Source: Falsiroseomonas sp. (lineage in GTDB: Bacteria; Pseudomonadota; Alphaproteobacteria; Acetobacterales; Acetobacteraceae). From it: 38,328 bases of DNA. Both the position numbers and the translations under genes were made by a program. The stretch is from assembly GCF_030695085.1 (NCBI RefSeq), contig NZ_JAUYTS010000213.1, positions 1 to 38,328 of the forward strand. The letters run 5' to 3'. This document shows, piece after piece, positions 1-8,044 of this stretch. How positions within the stretch are numbered: the stretch's first letter is position 1; each line of letters begins with the position of its first letter. Below the pieces are notes generated by a model. The model was not told the origin of the DNA. It worked only from the letters and a program-made list of their open reading frames with translations, and searched no databases.

Positions 1-2
1 AA

Positions 3-1172
3 TGGGCGCTGCTGGGCGGCGTGGCGCTGCTGGCGGCCGGCGCCGCAGGATATTTCGTGACCCAGCAGGGCGCGCCGGTGCCGCCGCCGGACCAACTGGC
101 CCAATCCCAGGGTTCGGCCCCGGTGCCGACCCCACCGGCCCCGCCGCAGCCCGGCCCTGCCCCTGATCCGCCGCAGCCGGCACCCGGCCCCGCGCCGACG
201 CCAGTTCCGGCGCCCGCGCCGCCACCCGTGCCTGCGCCCACTCCGGCGCCTGTGCCGACGCCGGCACCCGCACCGACGCCAGCGCCCGAACCGATACCGG
301 CCCCGACACCGGCGCCAGCCCAGGCTCCGACACCGGCCCCGTCACCGGCGCCGTCACCAACGCCGGCACCGTCACCGGCACCAGCTCCCGCCCTCACACC
401 AGCCCCGGCGCCCACGCCCGTACCGGCTCCGATACCAGCCCCACTGCCCACGCCCACACCCGCGCCAGTCCCGCCACCCGCACCCGTGCCAACCCCCGCC
501 CCGACGCCCCCGCCGGCCCCCGATCTGCGCGCCGCCGCCGTCGCCGCAGCCGCCGCGGCGCCCTGCAGCCTGCTCGAGGCCAGCGCCACCGAGACCAGCC
601 TCACCATCGAAGGCATCCTGCGCCGTGGCGGAGAGGCGGCGATGCGGCGCGTGCTGGCCGAGCGTGGCGTGCCGGAGGCCGCCGCCACGCTGCGCCTGAA
701 CGCCTTCGAAGGCCCCTATTGCGGCGCCATCGACACCATCCGCCAGGTCGCCGCCGCGACCGGGGAGGCGCCGCTGGTCTCCATCGCCGGCGCCATGCCG
801 CTGCAACGCGGCGACCTGCTGCGGCTGGACGTGCAGATGCCGCCGCGCGCCGGCCAGCTCTATGTCAGCTACCTGATGAAATCGAACGAGATCGTCCATC
901 TCGTCCCGTCCGAGCCGCAGGCCGCCGGCGCCCGGCTGCGCCTCGGCGAGCCCGGCCCGAATTTCGCCGGATGGGAGGTGGATGAGCCCTTCGGCACCGA
1001 CATGATCATCGTCTTCGCCTCCGAGCGCCCGCTGTTCCCGCAGCCGCGCCCGGTGGTGGAGCCGCTGGACGACTACATCCCGGCGCTGGCCGCCGCGCTG
1101 CGCGATGCGCGCGCGCAGGGCATCCGCGTCAGCGCCCGCGCCGTGCTGCTGGAGACGGTGGCAAACCGGTAG
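3..1172 (+). CDS. C-terminal part of probable T6SS-associated Ser/Thr kinase (TM + Pro/Ala linker + DUF4384-like domain), 5' truncated by window edge
   Basis: The reading frame is open from the first complete codon at position 3, so the start lies upstream; the GTG at 21 falls inside a hydrophobic stretch ([19 protein letters not shown]) that reads as a transmembrane helix, not as a natural N-terminus. After it come about 130 residues of Pro/Ala/Thr-rich linker (PAPTPAP-type repeats, roughly 75-525). The globular C-terminal domain includes [24 protein letters not shown] and [16 protein letters not shown], which resembles DUF4384. That domain is known at the C-terminus of bacterial Ser/Thr kinases and of caspase-like proteins. 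Because a PP2C phosphatase, TagF and an FHA protein are in the same locus, I infer that this is the extracytoplasmic end of a PpkA-type kinase. No kinase motif lies inside the window, so this is an inference. It ends (TAG) 3 nt before the convergent next gene. Confidence 0.6.
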   Translation, partial: WALLGGVALLAAGAAGYFVTQQGAPVPPPDQLAQSQGSAPVPTPPAPPQPGPAPDPPQPAPGPAPTPVPAPAPPPVPAPTPAPVPTPAPAPTPAPEPIPAPTPAPAQAPTPAPSPAPSPTPAPSPAPAPALTPAPAPTPVPAPIPAPLPTPTPAPVPPPAPVPTPAPTPPPAPDLRAAAVAAAAAAPCSLLEASATETSLTIEGILRRGGEAAMRRVLAERGVPEAAATLRLNAFEGPYCGAIDTIRQVAAATGEAPLVSIAGAMPLQRGDLLRLDVQMPPRAGQLYVSYLMKSNEIVHLVPSEPQAAGARLRLGEPGPNFAGWEVDEPFGTDMIIVFASERPLFPQPRPVVEPLDDYIPALAAALRDARAQGIRVSARAVLLETVANR

Positions 1173-1175
1173 CGT

Positions 1176-2267
1176 TCACGGCGGCATCCCCTGCCGCATC
1201 AGCCCGCGCAGCCGCGCCAGCTCCGCCTCCGTTACGCCGAGATGGTCGGCAGTGAAGAAGCGCGGGTCGGGCGTGTGCAGCAGATAGGCCTGCGCCTCGT
1301 CGATCATCAGCTCCTCGATGCCCGTATCGTAGCCCTCGCGGCCGAGGAAGGCGCGGAAGGCGGCGCGGTCGGCCGCGGTGAAGCCTTCGGTCCAGACCTG
1401 GCGGATATGCGCGGCATAGGCGGCATCGGTGCCGAAGCGGCCATGGCTGAGCTCATGGCGCAGGATGGTGGCGCGCCCGGCCTCATCCATCTCCGGCCCC
1501 GGCGCGGCGAGCGACAGCAGCACGATTTCCTGCCCCCCCGGCTCCTGCCCAACCGGCACCAGGCCGCGGGCGAGCAGATATTGCGCGCGCAGCCACTCCT
1601 CCGCCGGCGACAGCGCCAGCCCGTCCCGCTCCGCCAGCGCGAAGAAGCGCGCCAGGTCGGCGCCGCGGTAGTTGTGGCCGAAATAGAAGGTGGCGGCGCT
1701 TTCGCCGGTGCGGGCGATGGCCTCGGCCATCTCGGCCTCGCTCAGCACGCGGTCGCGCGGCAGCCCGGCCTTTTCGACCAGCGCCGCCACCCGGTTCAGC
1801 GCCGCGCCCTGCGCCGCGAGCGTCGGGAAGTCGATCAGGAAGATGGCGGGGTTGCCGGCGTAGCGGATCAGCCGGGGCTGGTCCGCGCGATGGTCCCGGA
1901 TCGCCGCTTCCTCCATCAGCGGCGGCAGCGCCGCGAGGCGGGAGGGCAGGGGAAGCGAAACCGGAACCGGCTGGGGCTCCGGCTGGGGCTCCGGTTGGGG
2001 CTCCGGCTGGGGCTCCGGCGCCGGCGCGGGTTGCGGCGCCGGCGCCACCTCCGCCACCGGTTCCACCCGCAGCGGTGCCAGCGCCAGCCACCAGCCGCCG
2101 AGGCCGGCCACGATCACCCCACCGAGGCCGAGCAGCATCCAGGGCCAGGCCGGGCGGGCGGCCCGCTTCGGGGATGGGGGCGGCACATGGCCCCATTCCA
2201 GGGGCGGCGGCGGCCCGGGGCGGCCGGGTGGCGGGTGGCGGATGGTGGCGTCGTTCTCTGCCGACAT
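1176..2267 (-). CDS. Membrane-anchored putative zinc metallopeptidase-like protein (HELSH motif)
   Basis: This is a predicted 363-residue protein with a short Pro-rich cytoplasmic N-terminus, one TM helix (about residues 43-65, WMLLGLGGVIVAGLGGWW), a QPEP-repeat linker (about 83-105) and a periplasmic globular domain. That domain contains HELSH (about 271-275), matching the zincin HExxH motif, and about 45 residues later EELMIDEAQAYL, whose acidic residues could supply a third, gluzincin-like zinc ligand. I chose the ATG at 2267, which has GGTGGGA a few bases upstream, over the in-frame GTG at 2279. It is the last gene of the left T6SS string, 52 nt after an OmpA gene. A Pro-rich spacer before a periplasmic domain suggests reaching towards peptidoglycan. 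Protease or peptidoglycan-hydrolase activity is inference; it could be an inactive structural homologue. I do not recognise a named family. Confidence 0.7.
   Translation of the reverse strand: MSAENDATIRHPPPGRPGPPPPLEWGHVPPPSPKRAARPAWPWMLLGLGGVIVAGLGGWWLALAPLRVEPVAEVAPAPQPAPAPEPQPEPQPEPQPEPQPVPVSLPLPSRLAALPPLMEEAAIRDHRADQPRLIRYAGNPAIFLIDFPTLAAQGAALNRVAALVEKAGLPRDRVLSEAEMAEAIARTGESAATFYFGHNYRGADLARFFALAERDGLALSPAEEWLRAQYLLARGLVPVGQEPGGQEIVLLSLAAPGPEMDEAGRATILRHELSHGRFGTDAAYAAHIRQVWTEGFTAADRAAFRAFLGREGYDTGIEELMIDEAQAYLLHTPDPRFFTADHLGVTEAELARLRGLMRQGMPP
1969..2016 (-). repeat. Tandem 12-bp repeat encoding the QPEP linker
   Basis: Four consecutive 12-bp units (ggctggggctcc on the + strand, the third with one C-to-T change) encode the repeated Pro-Glu-Pro-Gln stretch of the HELSH protein. 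A short in-frame minisatellite like this can vary in copy number and so change linker length. Confidence 0.85.
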
Positions 2268-2319
2268 GCTGCGTCCCACCCGGACCGGGTTCTGCTGCCC
2301 GCTACGCTGTCATCGTGCC

Positions 2320-2991
2320 TCAGCCGTCCAGGTTGATGACCTGCACGCGCCGGTTGCGCGGTTCATTCACCCCATCCCCGGTCGGCACCAGCAGCCGCGT
2401 CTGGCCCAGCCCGACCGCCTCCAGCCGGCTGCCATCGACCCCGAATTGCCGGATCAGATAGTCCCGCACCGCGGCGGCGCGGCGTTCCGACAGCGCCATG
2501 TTCATCGAGGCGGCACCCACCGAATCCGTATGCCCCTCGATCCGAAACCGGAACGGCGCCAGATCCGCCGAGGCCAGCGCGCGGCCGAGCGGTGCCAGCC
2601 TGGCCTCCGCCTGCGGCGTCAGATTGGCGGAGCCGCTGGGGAAGGTGACGGTGATGGACACCGCGGGCACCCCCTCCGGCGCCGTGGTGTCCGGCACCAC
2701 CGGCCGCGCCACCGGGCGCGGCGCGCTGGGCGTGGCCGGTGCCGGTGTGGCGGTGGCGCCGAGCGGGGCGGGCCGCGCCGGCGCGCTTTCGGCCGGAGGG
2801 ATCGCGGCGGAAGGGGTCGCGGCAGGTGCGGAAGGCAGGCGGATGCCGCGCGTGGCGCCATCGCCGCGGGGGCGCAGCTGTTCGATCAGCCGCGCCGCGG
2901 CCGGGTCGCTCTGCGCCCGGGCGGGCGCCGGAAGCAGGGTGGCGCCCGCTGCCAGCGCCAGAAGCGCGAGTGGGAAAGGGGCAAGGGACAT
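2320..2991 (-). CDS. OmpA-family periplasmic peptidoglycan-binding protein (copy 2)
   Basis: This 223-residue protein has a Sec signal peptide ending in PAPARA|Q, an early RLIEQLRPRG...TRGIRLP segment, an Ala/Pro-rich linker and a C-terminal OmpA-like domain (about 115-223). The domain shows FPSGSANLTPQAEARL, IEGHTDSVG, the peptidoglycan-binding signature NMALSERRAAAV and a final NRRVQV. In this family the conserved Asp and Arg bind diaminopimelate of peptidoglycan. The ATG at 2991 has GGAG 7 nt upstream. It lies 36 nt after a paralogue with the same architecture, so the pair arose by tandem duplication. It probably anchors part of the T6SS or the envelope to the cell wall; the specific role is inference. 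Confidence 0.85.
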   Translation of the reverse strand: MSLAPFPLALLALAAGATLLPAPARAQSDPAAARLIEQLRPRGDGATRGIRLPSAPAATPSAAIPPAESAPARPAPLGATATPAPATPSAPRPVARPVVPDTTAPEGVPAVSITVTFPSGSANLTPQAEARLAPLGRALASADLAPFRFRIEGHTDSVGAASMNMALSERRAAAVRDYLIRQFGVDGSRLEAVGLGQTRLLVPTGDGVNEPRNRRVQVINLDG

Positions 2992-3027
2992 GGACCGTCT
3001 CCGTTCAGATGCGGCGAAGCCTACGCC

Positions 3028-3555
3028 TCAGCCACCCAGATTAACCACCTGCACGCGGCGATTGCGCGGCTCGGCTGTTTCATCCTGTGTCGCCACCAGC
3101 AATTGCGTCTCGCCCAGCCCCACCGCCTCGATCCGCGCCGGGTCCACGCCATGCCGCTTGACGAGAAAATCCCGCACCGCGGCGGCGCGGCGTTCGGACA
3201 GCACCTGGTTCATCGCCGCGGGTCCGACCGTGTCCGTATGCCCCTCCACCCGGAAGCGGTAGCTGGCGAGGCGAGCCGAGCCGAGCGCCTGGCCCAGATT
3301 GTCCAGCACGCGGACGGCCTCCGGCCCCAGCCCGGCCGAACCGCTGGCGAAGGTGACGGTCAGCGAGATGGCGGCCGCGCCCGGCGGCGCCGTCGTCGTG
3401 GTCAGATCCGGCGCCGCGGGCACGCGGATGCCGCGGGTCACCGGGCTTGCGGGGTCCAGCCCCTCGATCAGCCGCTCCACCTCCGGCGCCTGCGCCCCGG
3501 CGCCGGCGGGTGCCAGCAGCAGCGCGAGGCCAAGCCCGGCAAGGGTCTTTCGCAT
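3028..3555 (-). CDS. OmpA-family periplasmic peptidoglycan-binding protein (copy 1)
   Basis: This predicted 175-residue secreted protein has a signal peptide (MRKTLAGLGLALLLAPAGAGAQ), a segment VERLIEGLDP...TRGIRVP shared with its downstream paralogue, and a C-terminal OmpA domain with FASGSAGLGPEAVRVL, VEGHTDTVG, NQVLSERRAAAV and NRRVQVVNL. Two ATGs are six bases apart. The second (3555) sits 6 nt behind GGAGG, whereas the first (3561) directly touches that Shine-Dalgarno, so I chose the second. It follows the methyltransferase gene after 67 nt and precedes the second OmpA gene by 36 nt. Compared with copy 2 it lacks most of the Ala/Pro linker, so the two probably reach different distances from the membrane. 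Confidence 0.85.
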   Translation of the reverse strand: MRKTLAGLGLALLLAPAGAGAQAPEVERLIEGLDPASPVTRGIRVPAAPDLTTTTAPPGAAAISLTVTFASGSAGLGPEAVRVLDNLGQALGSARLASYRFRVEGHTDTVGPAAMNQVLSERRAAAVRDFLVKRHGVDPARIEAVGLGETQLLVATQDETAEPRNRRVQVVNLGG

Positions 3556-3622
3556 GGCCATCCTCCCTTGGTGATCGTTTGAGAATGCCGGGGCCGACCC
3601 GCCGGCGTTTTCGAAGGGTCAC

Positions 3623-5131
3623 TTAGACGATCCCCAGGCTGCGCCAGACCGGCAGCCGGTTCCGGACCAAAGAACCGATCTGTTCGCGCAGATGCGCCAG
3701 CATCTCCTCCGGTGGTTCCGCCCCCGGCGGCAGCAGGCCGCGCAGCAACGGCTCCACCGCCACGCCATCGGCCGGCGCGCGGGCGGCGAGGTCGGCGATG
3801 GCGAGTTCCATCCCATCCACCGCCAGCCCACCGGCCAGCGCCGGGCAGGCCAGCGCCATGCGGCCGGACCCCGTGCCGTGCGGTGCCAGCCGCCGCGCCG
3901 CCACCGCATTGAAGCGCCGCGCCGTCGCTTCCGCCGCACCACCCGGCGCGGACCACAGCGGCAAGGCGCTGCCGCTGCCCACCAGCATGGCCAGCGCCTC
4001 CGGCGGGGTCACGCTGCCACAGCCGGGCAGGGACAGCAGCGCGCCGATGGTCTGCGGCCCGGCTTCCAGCGCCGCCAGGATCGGTTCGATGATCTGCGGC
4101 GGCAGTTCCGCCTCGCCAGCCTGGGTTCGCAGCTTGCGCGCGGCCTTGGCATGGCTGACCGAGGCCAGGGGGATCGCCGCTACCGCGGCATCGCGCGAAA
4201 CCCGTCGCAGGCCGCGCACATAGATGTCGCGCCGGAAGGCGCGCGGCACGCACAGATCCAGCACCAATTGCCGCGCCGTGTCATCCGGTGCCGCGTGCCA
4301 GATTTCCTGCTGCGCCGGGGTCAGCGACATGGCAGGGAAATTCTCGTCCATGGTGGCGCTGCCGACAAACTCGCAGCGCGCCGTGGCCATTGCGTCCTGC
4401 ACATCGGCGAAGAAGCAGGGGCGCCAATGGTCGGTGATGAATTCATGCAGCAGGTAGCCGGCCCGCGCGCCGGAAATCTCCCCGGTCATCAGCGCGCGCC
4501 AGGTGGAGGGCGGCAGATGTTGCGCCTCTGCCGCCACCAGCTTCTGCACGATGTCCCGCGCCGCATCGATGCCCGCCGCCGTGCTGCCGGCACCGCGCAG
4601 CGCACCACGGGCGAGGCGGGACAGGCCGAGCGCCCCGCCCGCGCCGGGCAGCGCGTTGTAGGTCATCAGCACCACGCCGCCGGGCTTCAGCCGCCGCCGC
4701 AGCAGCCACAGCACCCCCTCCCGCACCGGGTCCGCCACCCAGGACCACAGGCCGTGCACCGTCACCAGGTCGAATTCGGGCAGCCGGTCCAGCTCCGCCC
4801 CGTCCAGTTCCGCCAGGTCGGTCGCCTCGAAGCGCGCATTCGTCAGGCCCGCGGCGGCGGCCATCGATCGGGCTTCGGCGATATGCGCCGGGTTGTAGTC
4901 CAGCCCCAGGACCTCGGCGTTCGGGTTGCCCGCGGCCAGTACATTGGCGGTGTAGCCCGATCCGCAGCCGATCTCCGCGATCTGCATCGGCGTTTCCGGC
5001 CCCACCTCCCACGCCACGCCCATCAGCGCGCAGGCGGCGGCGAGATGGGCGGGGGATTGGAAGGCGTGCCAGGCGGCCGGGTAGGGCTCGGCCACGGGGT
5101 AGCCGCGGGACCAGCCGGTATGCGTGCTCAT
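3623..5131 (-). CDS. SAM-dependent methyltransferase with methyltransferase regulatory domain
   Basis: This 502-residue class I methyltransferase carries motif I, EIGCGSGYTANVLA, at about residues 53-66, followed by an acidic end of strand 2 (VLGLDYNP) and a FDLVTVHGLWSWV motif IV-like segment. The middle part (about 220-310, with GYLLHEFITDHWRPCFF) resembles the regulatory domain that follows the catalytic domain in the MethyTransf_Reg family. A C-terminal helical region follows. The start at 5131 overlaps the tssG stop in an ATGA, so the two are translationally coupled. The substrate is unknown. Such enzymes are not T6SS core components, but the coupling argues for co-expression with the baseplate genes. 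It could methylate a T6SS protein, an envelope component or a small molecule; none of these can be decided from sequence. Confidence 0.85.
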   Translation of the reverse strand: MSTHTGWSRGYPVAEPYPAAWHAFQSPAHLAAACALMGVAWEVGPETPMQIAEIGCGSGYTANVLAAGNPNAEVLGLDYNPAHIAEARSMAAAAGLTNARFEATDLAELDGAELDRLPEFDLVTVHGLWSWVADPVREGVLWLLRRRLKPGGVVLMTYNALPGAGGALGLSRLARGALRGAGSTAAGIDAARDIVQKLVAAEAQHLPPSTWRALMTGEISGARAGYLLHEFITDHWRPCFFADVQDAMATARCEFVGSATMDENFPAMSLTPAQQEIWHAAPDDTARQLVLDLCVPRAFRRDIYVRGLRRVSRDAAVAAIPLASVSHAKAARKLRTQAGEAELPPQIIEPILAALEAGPQTIGALLSLPGCGSVTPPEALAMLVGSGSALPLWSAPGGAAEATARRFNAVAARRLAPHGTGSGRMALACPALAGGLAVDGMELAIADLAARAPADGVAVEPLLRGLLPPGAEPPEEMLAHLREQIGSLVRNRLPVWRSLGIV

Positions 5132-6096
5132 GCGGCATCCTGACGCGAGGGGGAAATCGGACTGAGCAGCGCGTCCCGCGCATCGGCGCGGCGCGGATGC
5201 GGCGTGGTGAGCCAGCCGGTCCAGCCGAGCCGGGCGCCGCCGAGGCCGAGCTTGCAGGGCGGCACCTCGGCGGCGGCCAGAACCGGATTCAGTGCGAAAT
5301 CCTGCTCCAGCCCGACCTGCAGGCGGATCAGCTCCACCAGCCTGCCATGCAGCGGCGCGCCCGGCAGCAGCGCCTCGAATTCCTTCAATTTCAGCGGACC
5401 CAGCCGCAGCAGGAAGCGGGCGGAGGGGTCCCAGGCCTGGGCGCCGAGCGCCGCATCCACGCCCAGGCCGCAATTCACCCCCGGCCTGCCGCGCGCCGCC
5501 ATGCGGGATTGCTCGCCGGCCGGCAGGCGGATCCAGCCGCCGGCGAATTCCACGATCTGCACCGGCGTGCCGGTTTCCTCCGTCAGCAGCCCGCGCAGCC
5601 GTTCCGCGCTGCGGGAGCGGGAGGCGAGCGCCCCGGCATGGTACAGCAGCGCCGGCAGCGGCGTGGCCAGCCTCGCCACCAGATGCGGCGTGCCGAGTCC
5701 GCTCGCCGCCGCCAGCACGCGTTCCGCCGGCACCGGGTCCCGTGCCGGGCGGTATTTCGCGCCCGCCTTCACGAACAGCCCGGTGAAGCGCCGCGCCAGC
5801 ATGTCGAGGAAATTGTGCAGCGCGACGGAGCGTTTTCGGGCTTCCGCCGCCACGGTTGCCGTGTAGTGCCGCGGCAGCACGCCGCCCGGGCCGATCAGGC
5901 CGAAGGTCGGCGTCACGATCTCCCCGGTCTGCGGGTTGCTGGAGGCCACCTCGCCCCCCGGCGCGCCGAGCCGCGCCTGGGTGCGGTAGGGCAGGTCCAC
6001 CGGGTCCCGCCCCGGCGCCAGCACCGCCGCCGCCTGGTCCAGGCTGAACCGCGCCGGCTCGGCCGCCAGTTTTTCGCGCGGGGAGGGTGCGGTCAT
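5128..6096 (-). CDS. tssG: T6SS baseplate protein TssG (ImpH/VasB)
   Basis: This 322-residue protein matches TssG: an N-terminal RFSLDQAAAVLAPGRDP segment (the family has xRFExxQAVRLLE), TPTFGLIGPGGVLPRHYT near residue 70 and LHNFLDMLARRFTGLFVKA. With TssF and TssE it builds the wedge of the T6SS baseplate around the VgrG hub in the cytoplasm. The ATG at 6096 gives the expected family N-terminus; the frame extends upstream to 6300 without a family-like sequence and would overlap tssF. Unlike the rest of the operon it is separated from tssF by 112 nt filled with hairpins. Its stop overlaps the methyltransferase start. Confidence 0.93.
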   Translation of the reverse strand: MTAPSPREKLAAEPARFSLDQAAAVLAPGRDPVDLPYRTQARLGAPGGEVASSNPQTGEIVTPTFGLIGPGGVLPRHYTATVAAEARKRSVALHNFLDMLARRFTGLFVKAGAKYRPARDPVPAERVLAAASGLGTPHLVARLATPLPALLYHAGALASRSRSAERLRGLLTEETGTPVQIVEFAGGWIRLPAGEQSRMAARGRPGVNCGLGVDAALGAQAWDPSARFLLRLGPLKLKEFEALLPGAPLHGRLVELIRLQVGLEQDFALNPVLAAAEVPPCKLGLGGARLGWTGWLTTPHPRRADARDALLSPISPSRQDAA

Positions 6097-6125
6097 GCCG
6101 GCACTCCGGTTGCCAAACCTGCGGA

Positions 6126-6200
6126 CGGCGACTTTCGCCGGCCGAGCGCGCGAAGGCGCGCCGCCGCCCCTGCGGCGAGCCGCCCGGCGCTTGAGGGCGG
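6126..6200. repeat. Cluster of four adjacent hairpins in the tssF-tssG gap (REP-like)
   Basis: Four consecutive inverted repeats almost fill the gap. They are CGGCGA-CTT-TCGCCG (6126-6140), GCGCGC-GAAG-GCGCGC (6146-6161), CGCCGC-CCCT-GCGGCG (6162-6177) and CCGCCC-N9-GGGCGG (6180-6200). There is no U-tract, so termination is unlikely. Such arrays are typical of REP/BIME-like intergenic elements or of mRNA-stabilising structures between operon genes. Confidence 0.65.
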
Positions 6201-6208
6201 GAAATCTT

Positions 6209-8044
6209 TCACAACAGCACCCGCGTGCCGCTGCGCGCCGGCCAGGTGGCGACGGCCCCGCTGCGTCCGCGCAGCAGCGCGCTGGATCGCACGAAGCCAT
6301 TCACCGAGACCTGCAGGGCCAGGAACCGCTCCAGCACCCCGCAGAGAAGAAACAGTCCGCCCGCTGTCCAGGCCTGCGGTTCGAAGGTCAGCGCCACTTC
6401 CAGCCCCCTCGCGAAACTGCCCGGTCGCACGCCGGGCAGGCGGGCGACGCCCGGGGTGGCGGTGACGGAGACCAGCCCCTCCAGCGCCAGCCTTGTCTCC
6501 GCCGTGTCCCGCAGACCATGCAGTCGCAGCATTTCCTTGAGCGCCAGCGCCGCCTGCGGCCCACCCGTGACGCCGAGATGGTTCAGCGCGAGGTGCGACA
6601 CCAGCCGCCAGCCGCTGCGCTCGCGCAATTGCGGCCGCAGCGTCGGCGTCGGCGGAGACAGGCACTCGGCGCTGCCGGCCGGCGTGGCGGGGTCGACAAT
6701 CCGCAGCCGCGGCTGCCCGCCGCCGAAGGGCAGCAGCGATGGCAAATCCCGGTTGCAGCACAGCGCATCGACGCCGAGCACCCCATCCGCCGGCAGCGAC
6801 GGATCGAAATGCGGATCACGCAGCATCAGCCGCGTCTCGCTGCCGCCCAGGATGCCCGGCGCGGGCCGGCGCGCGGCGATCCAGCTTACATCGGTCGCCT
6901 CCGCCTCCGCCTCGCTCGGCGCCTCGGCGCGCAGCCGGTGGAAGGCGGGCACGCGCTTCGGGCGCGGGTCTTCCGCCCGGCTCAGTCGCACCGCCTCCAC
7001 CGCATAGACTTCCAGCGCCGCGGGGCGCCGCGCATCGGGCACCACCAGCCAGTCGGATTGCGTGCCATCCAGCGCGATCGGCTCGCAGATCTGGCGGAAC
7101 AGGTTGATCGCCGGCGTGCATCCGAGCGCGAAGTTCTCGGCCGAGACCGCGCGTTCCAATTCCGGCACGGCGCGCGAGAGATAGACAAAAATCTCCATCT
7201 TCGGGCTGCGCTGCACCAGGCTGCGGCGGTCCAGACCATCGAGGTCGAGGTAGAGGAACTTCTCGGGGAAGGCGAAATACTCGGTCAGCAGCCGGTGCCC
7301 GGTGAAGGCGCGCGGCGGCCAGGGCAGGGCGGCTTCCTCCGGCGCGAAGCCCCCCTGGCTCAGCGCCTCCCGCCCCAGCAGCACCGGACGTGGATCGGAG
7401 GGGCCATCGGCCAGCGCGATCGACAGGGTCGAGGTGCAGAGCAGTTCCAGCAACTGCACCGGCACCGGCCCGGCGCCCCGCAGATGCAGCCGCAGCCGGT
7501 CGATGCCGATCTCCGCGAAGGTCAGGCCGGGCAGGGTGGTCGACAGCGTCAGCCGCAGCACCGCGACGGCGCCCTGCGCCTGCGGATTGGCCGGGGCCGG
7601 CAGCGGCAGGCCATTCAGCCGCGCCGCCTCCACCGCAACGGGCCACAGCGTGGTGTCCTGGCAGGTGCGGAAGGTCAGGCGCTCGCCGCGCACCGCTTCC
7701 GTCTCCAGCCTGGTGCCGCGCGGCACCAGGGCGGCGCCGGCGGCCTCCGGTTTCGGCAGCAGCCGCACGGTGGTGAGCGAGGGTACCGGCGCCAGCAGAT
7801 GCGGGCAGAGCAATTCCAGCAGCGCATCCGTCAGCTCCGGCAGCTCATCATCCAGCCGGTGCTGCACCCGCGCGGCGAGGAAGGCGACGCCTTCCAGCAG
7901 GCGCTCCACATGCGGGTCATCCACCGCATCCGGCGTCATCCGCAGCCGCCCGGCGACCTTCGGATTGGCCTCCGCGAATTCGCCCGCCAGCCGCCGGATC
8001 GCGGCGAGTTCGCGGTTGTAGAAGGGGAGAAGATCGTCCGACAT
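6209..8044 (-). CDS. tssF: T6SS baseplate protein TssF (ImpG/VasA)
   Basis: This 611-residue protein, normal for TssF, begins LLPFYNRELAAIRRLAGEFA and continues with VERLLEGVAFLAARVQHRLD and LPELTDALLELLCPHLLAP, the most conserved part of the family. TssF pairs with TssG in the baseplate wedge. Later segments such as FPEKFLYLDLDGL, INLFRQICEPIALDG and ERSGWRLVSHLALNHLGV are also typical. The ATG overlaps the tssE stop by one base (TGATG), indicating translational coupling. Confidence 0.95.
   Translation of the reverse strand: MSDDLLPFYNRELAAIRRLAGEFAEANPKVAGRLRMTPDAVDDPHVERLLEGVAFLAARVQHRLDDELPELTDALLELLCPHLLAPVPSLTTVRLLPKPEAAGAALVPRGTRLETEAVRGERLTFRTCQDTTLWPVAVEAARLNGLPLPAPANPQAQGAVAVLRLTLSTTLPGLTFAEIGIDRLRLHLRGAGPVPVQLLELLCTSTLSIALADGPSDPRPVLLGREALSQGGFAPEEAALPWPPRAFTGHRLLTEYFAFPEKFLYLDLDGLDRRSLVQRSPKMEIFVYLSRAVPELERAVSAENFALGCTPAINLFRQICEPIALDGTQSDWLVVPDARRPAALEVYAVEAVRLSRAEDPRPKRVPAFHRLRAEAPSEAEAEATDVSWIAARRPAPGILGGSETRLMLRDPHFDPSLPADGVLGVDALCCNRDLPSLLPFGGGQPRLRIVDPATPAGSAECLSPPTPTLRPQLRERSGWRLVSHLALNHLGVTGGPQAALALKEMLRLHGLRDTAETRLALEGLVSVTATPGVARLPGVRPGSFARGLEVALTFEPQAWTAGGLFLLCGVLERFLALQVSVNGFVRSSALLRGRSGAVATWPARSGTRVLL

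Noticed and set aside
120..525. Dense Pro/Ala codon repeats considered as a CRISPR or non-coding repeat array
   Set aside because: The repeats are irregular, in frame and lie between a TM helix and a folded domain, so they are a protein linker.
3556..3622. Terminator between the methyltransferase and the first OmpA gene
   Set aside because: Only a weak GCCGG/CCGGC stem without a U-run is present; read-through is more likely.
6097..6300. Upstream extension of tssG to 6300
   Set aside because: It would overlap tssF and run through the hairpin cluster; the extra residues are unlike the TssG family, whose N-terminus fits the ATG at 6096.
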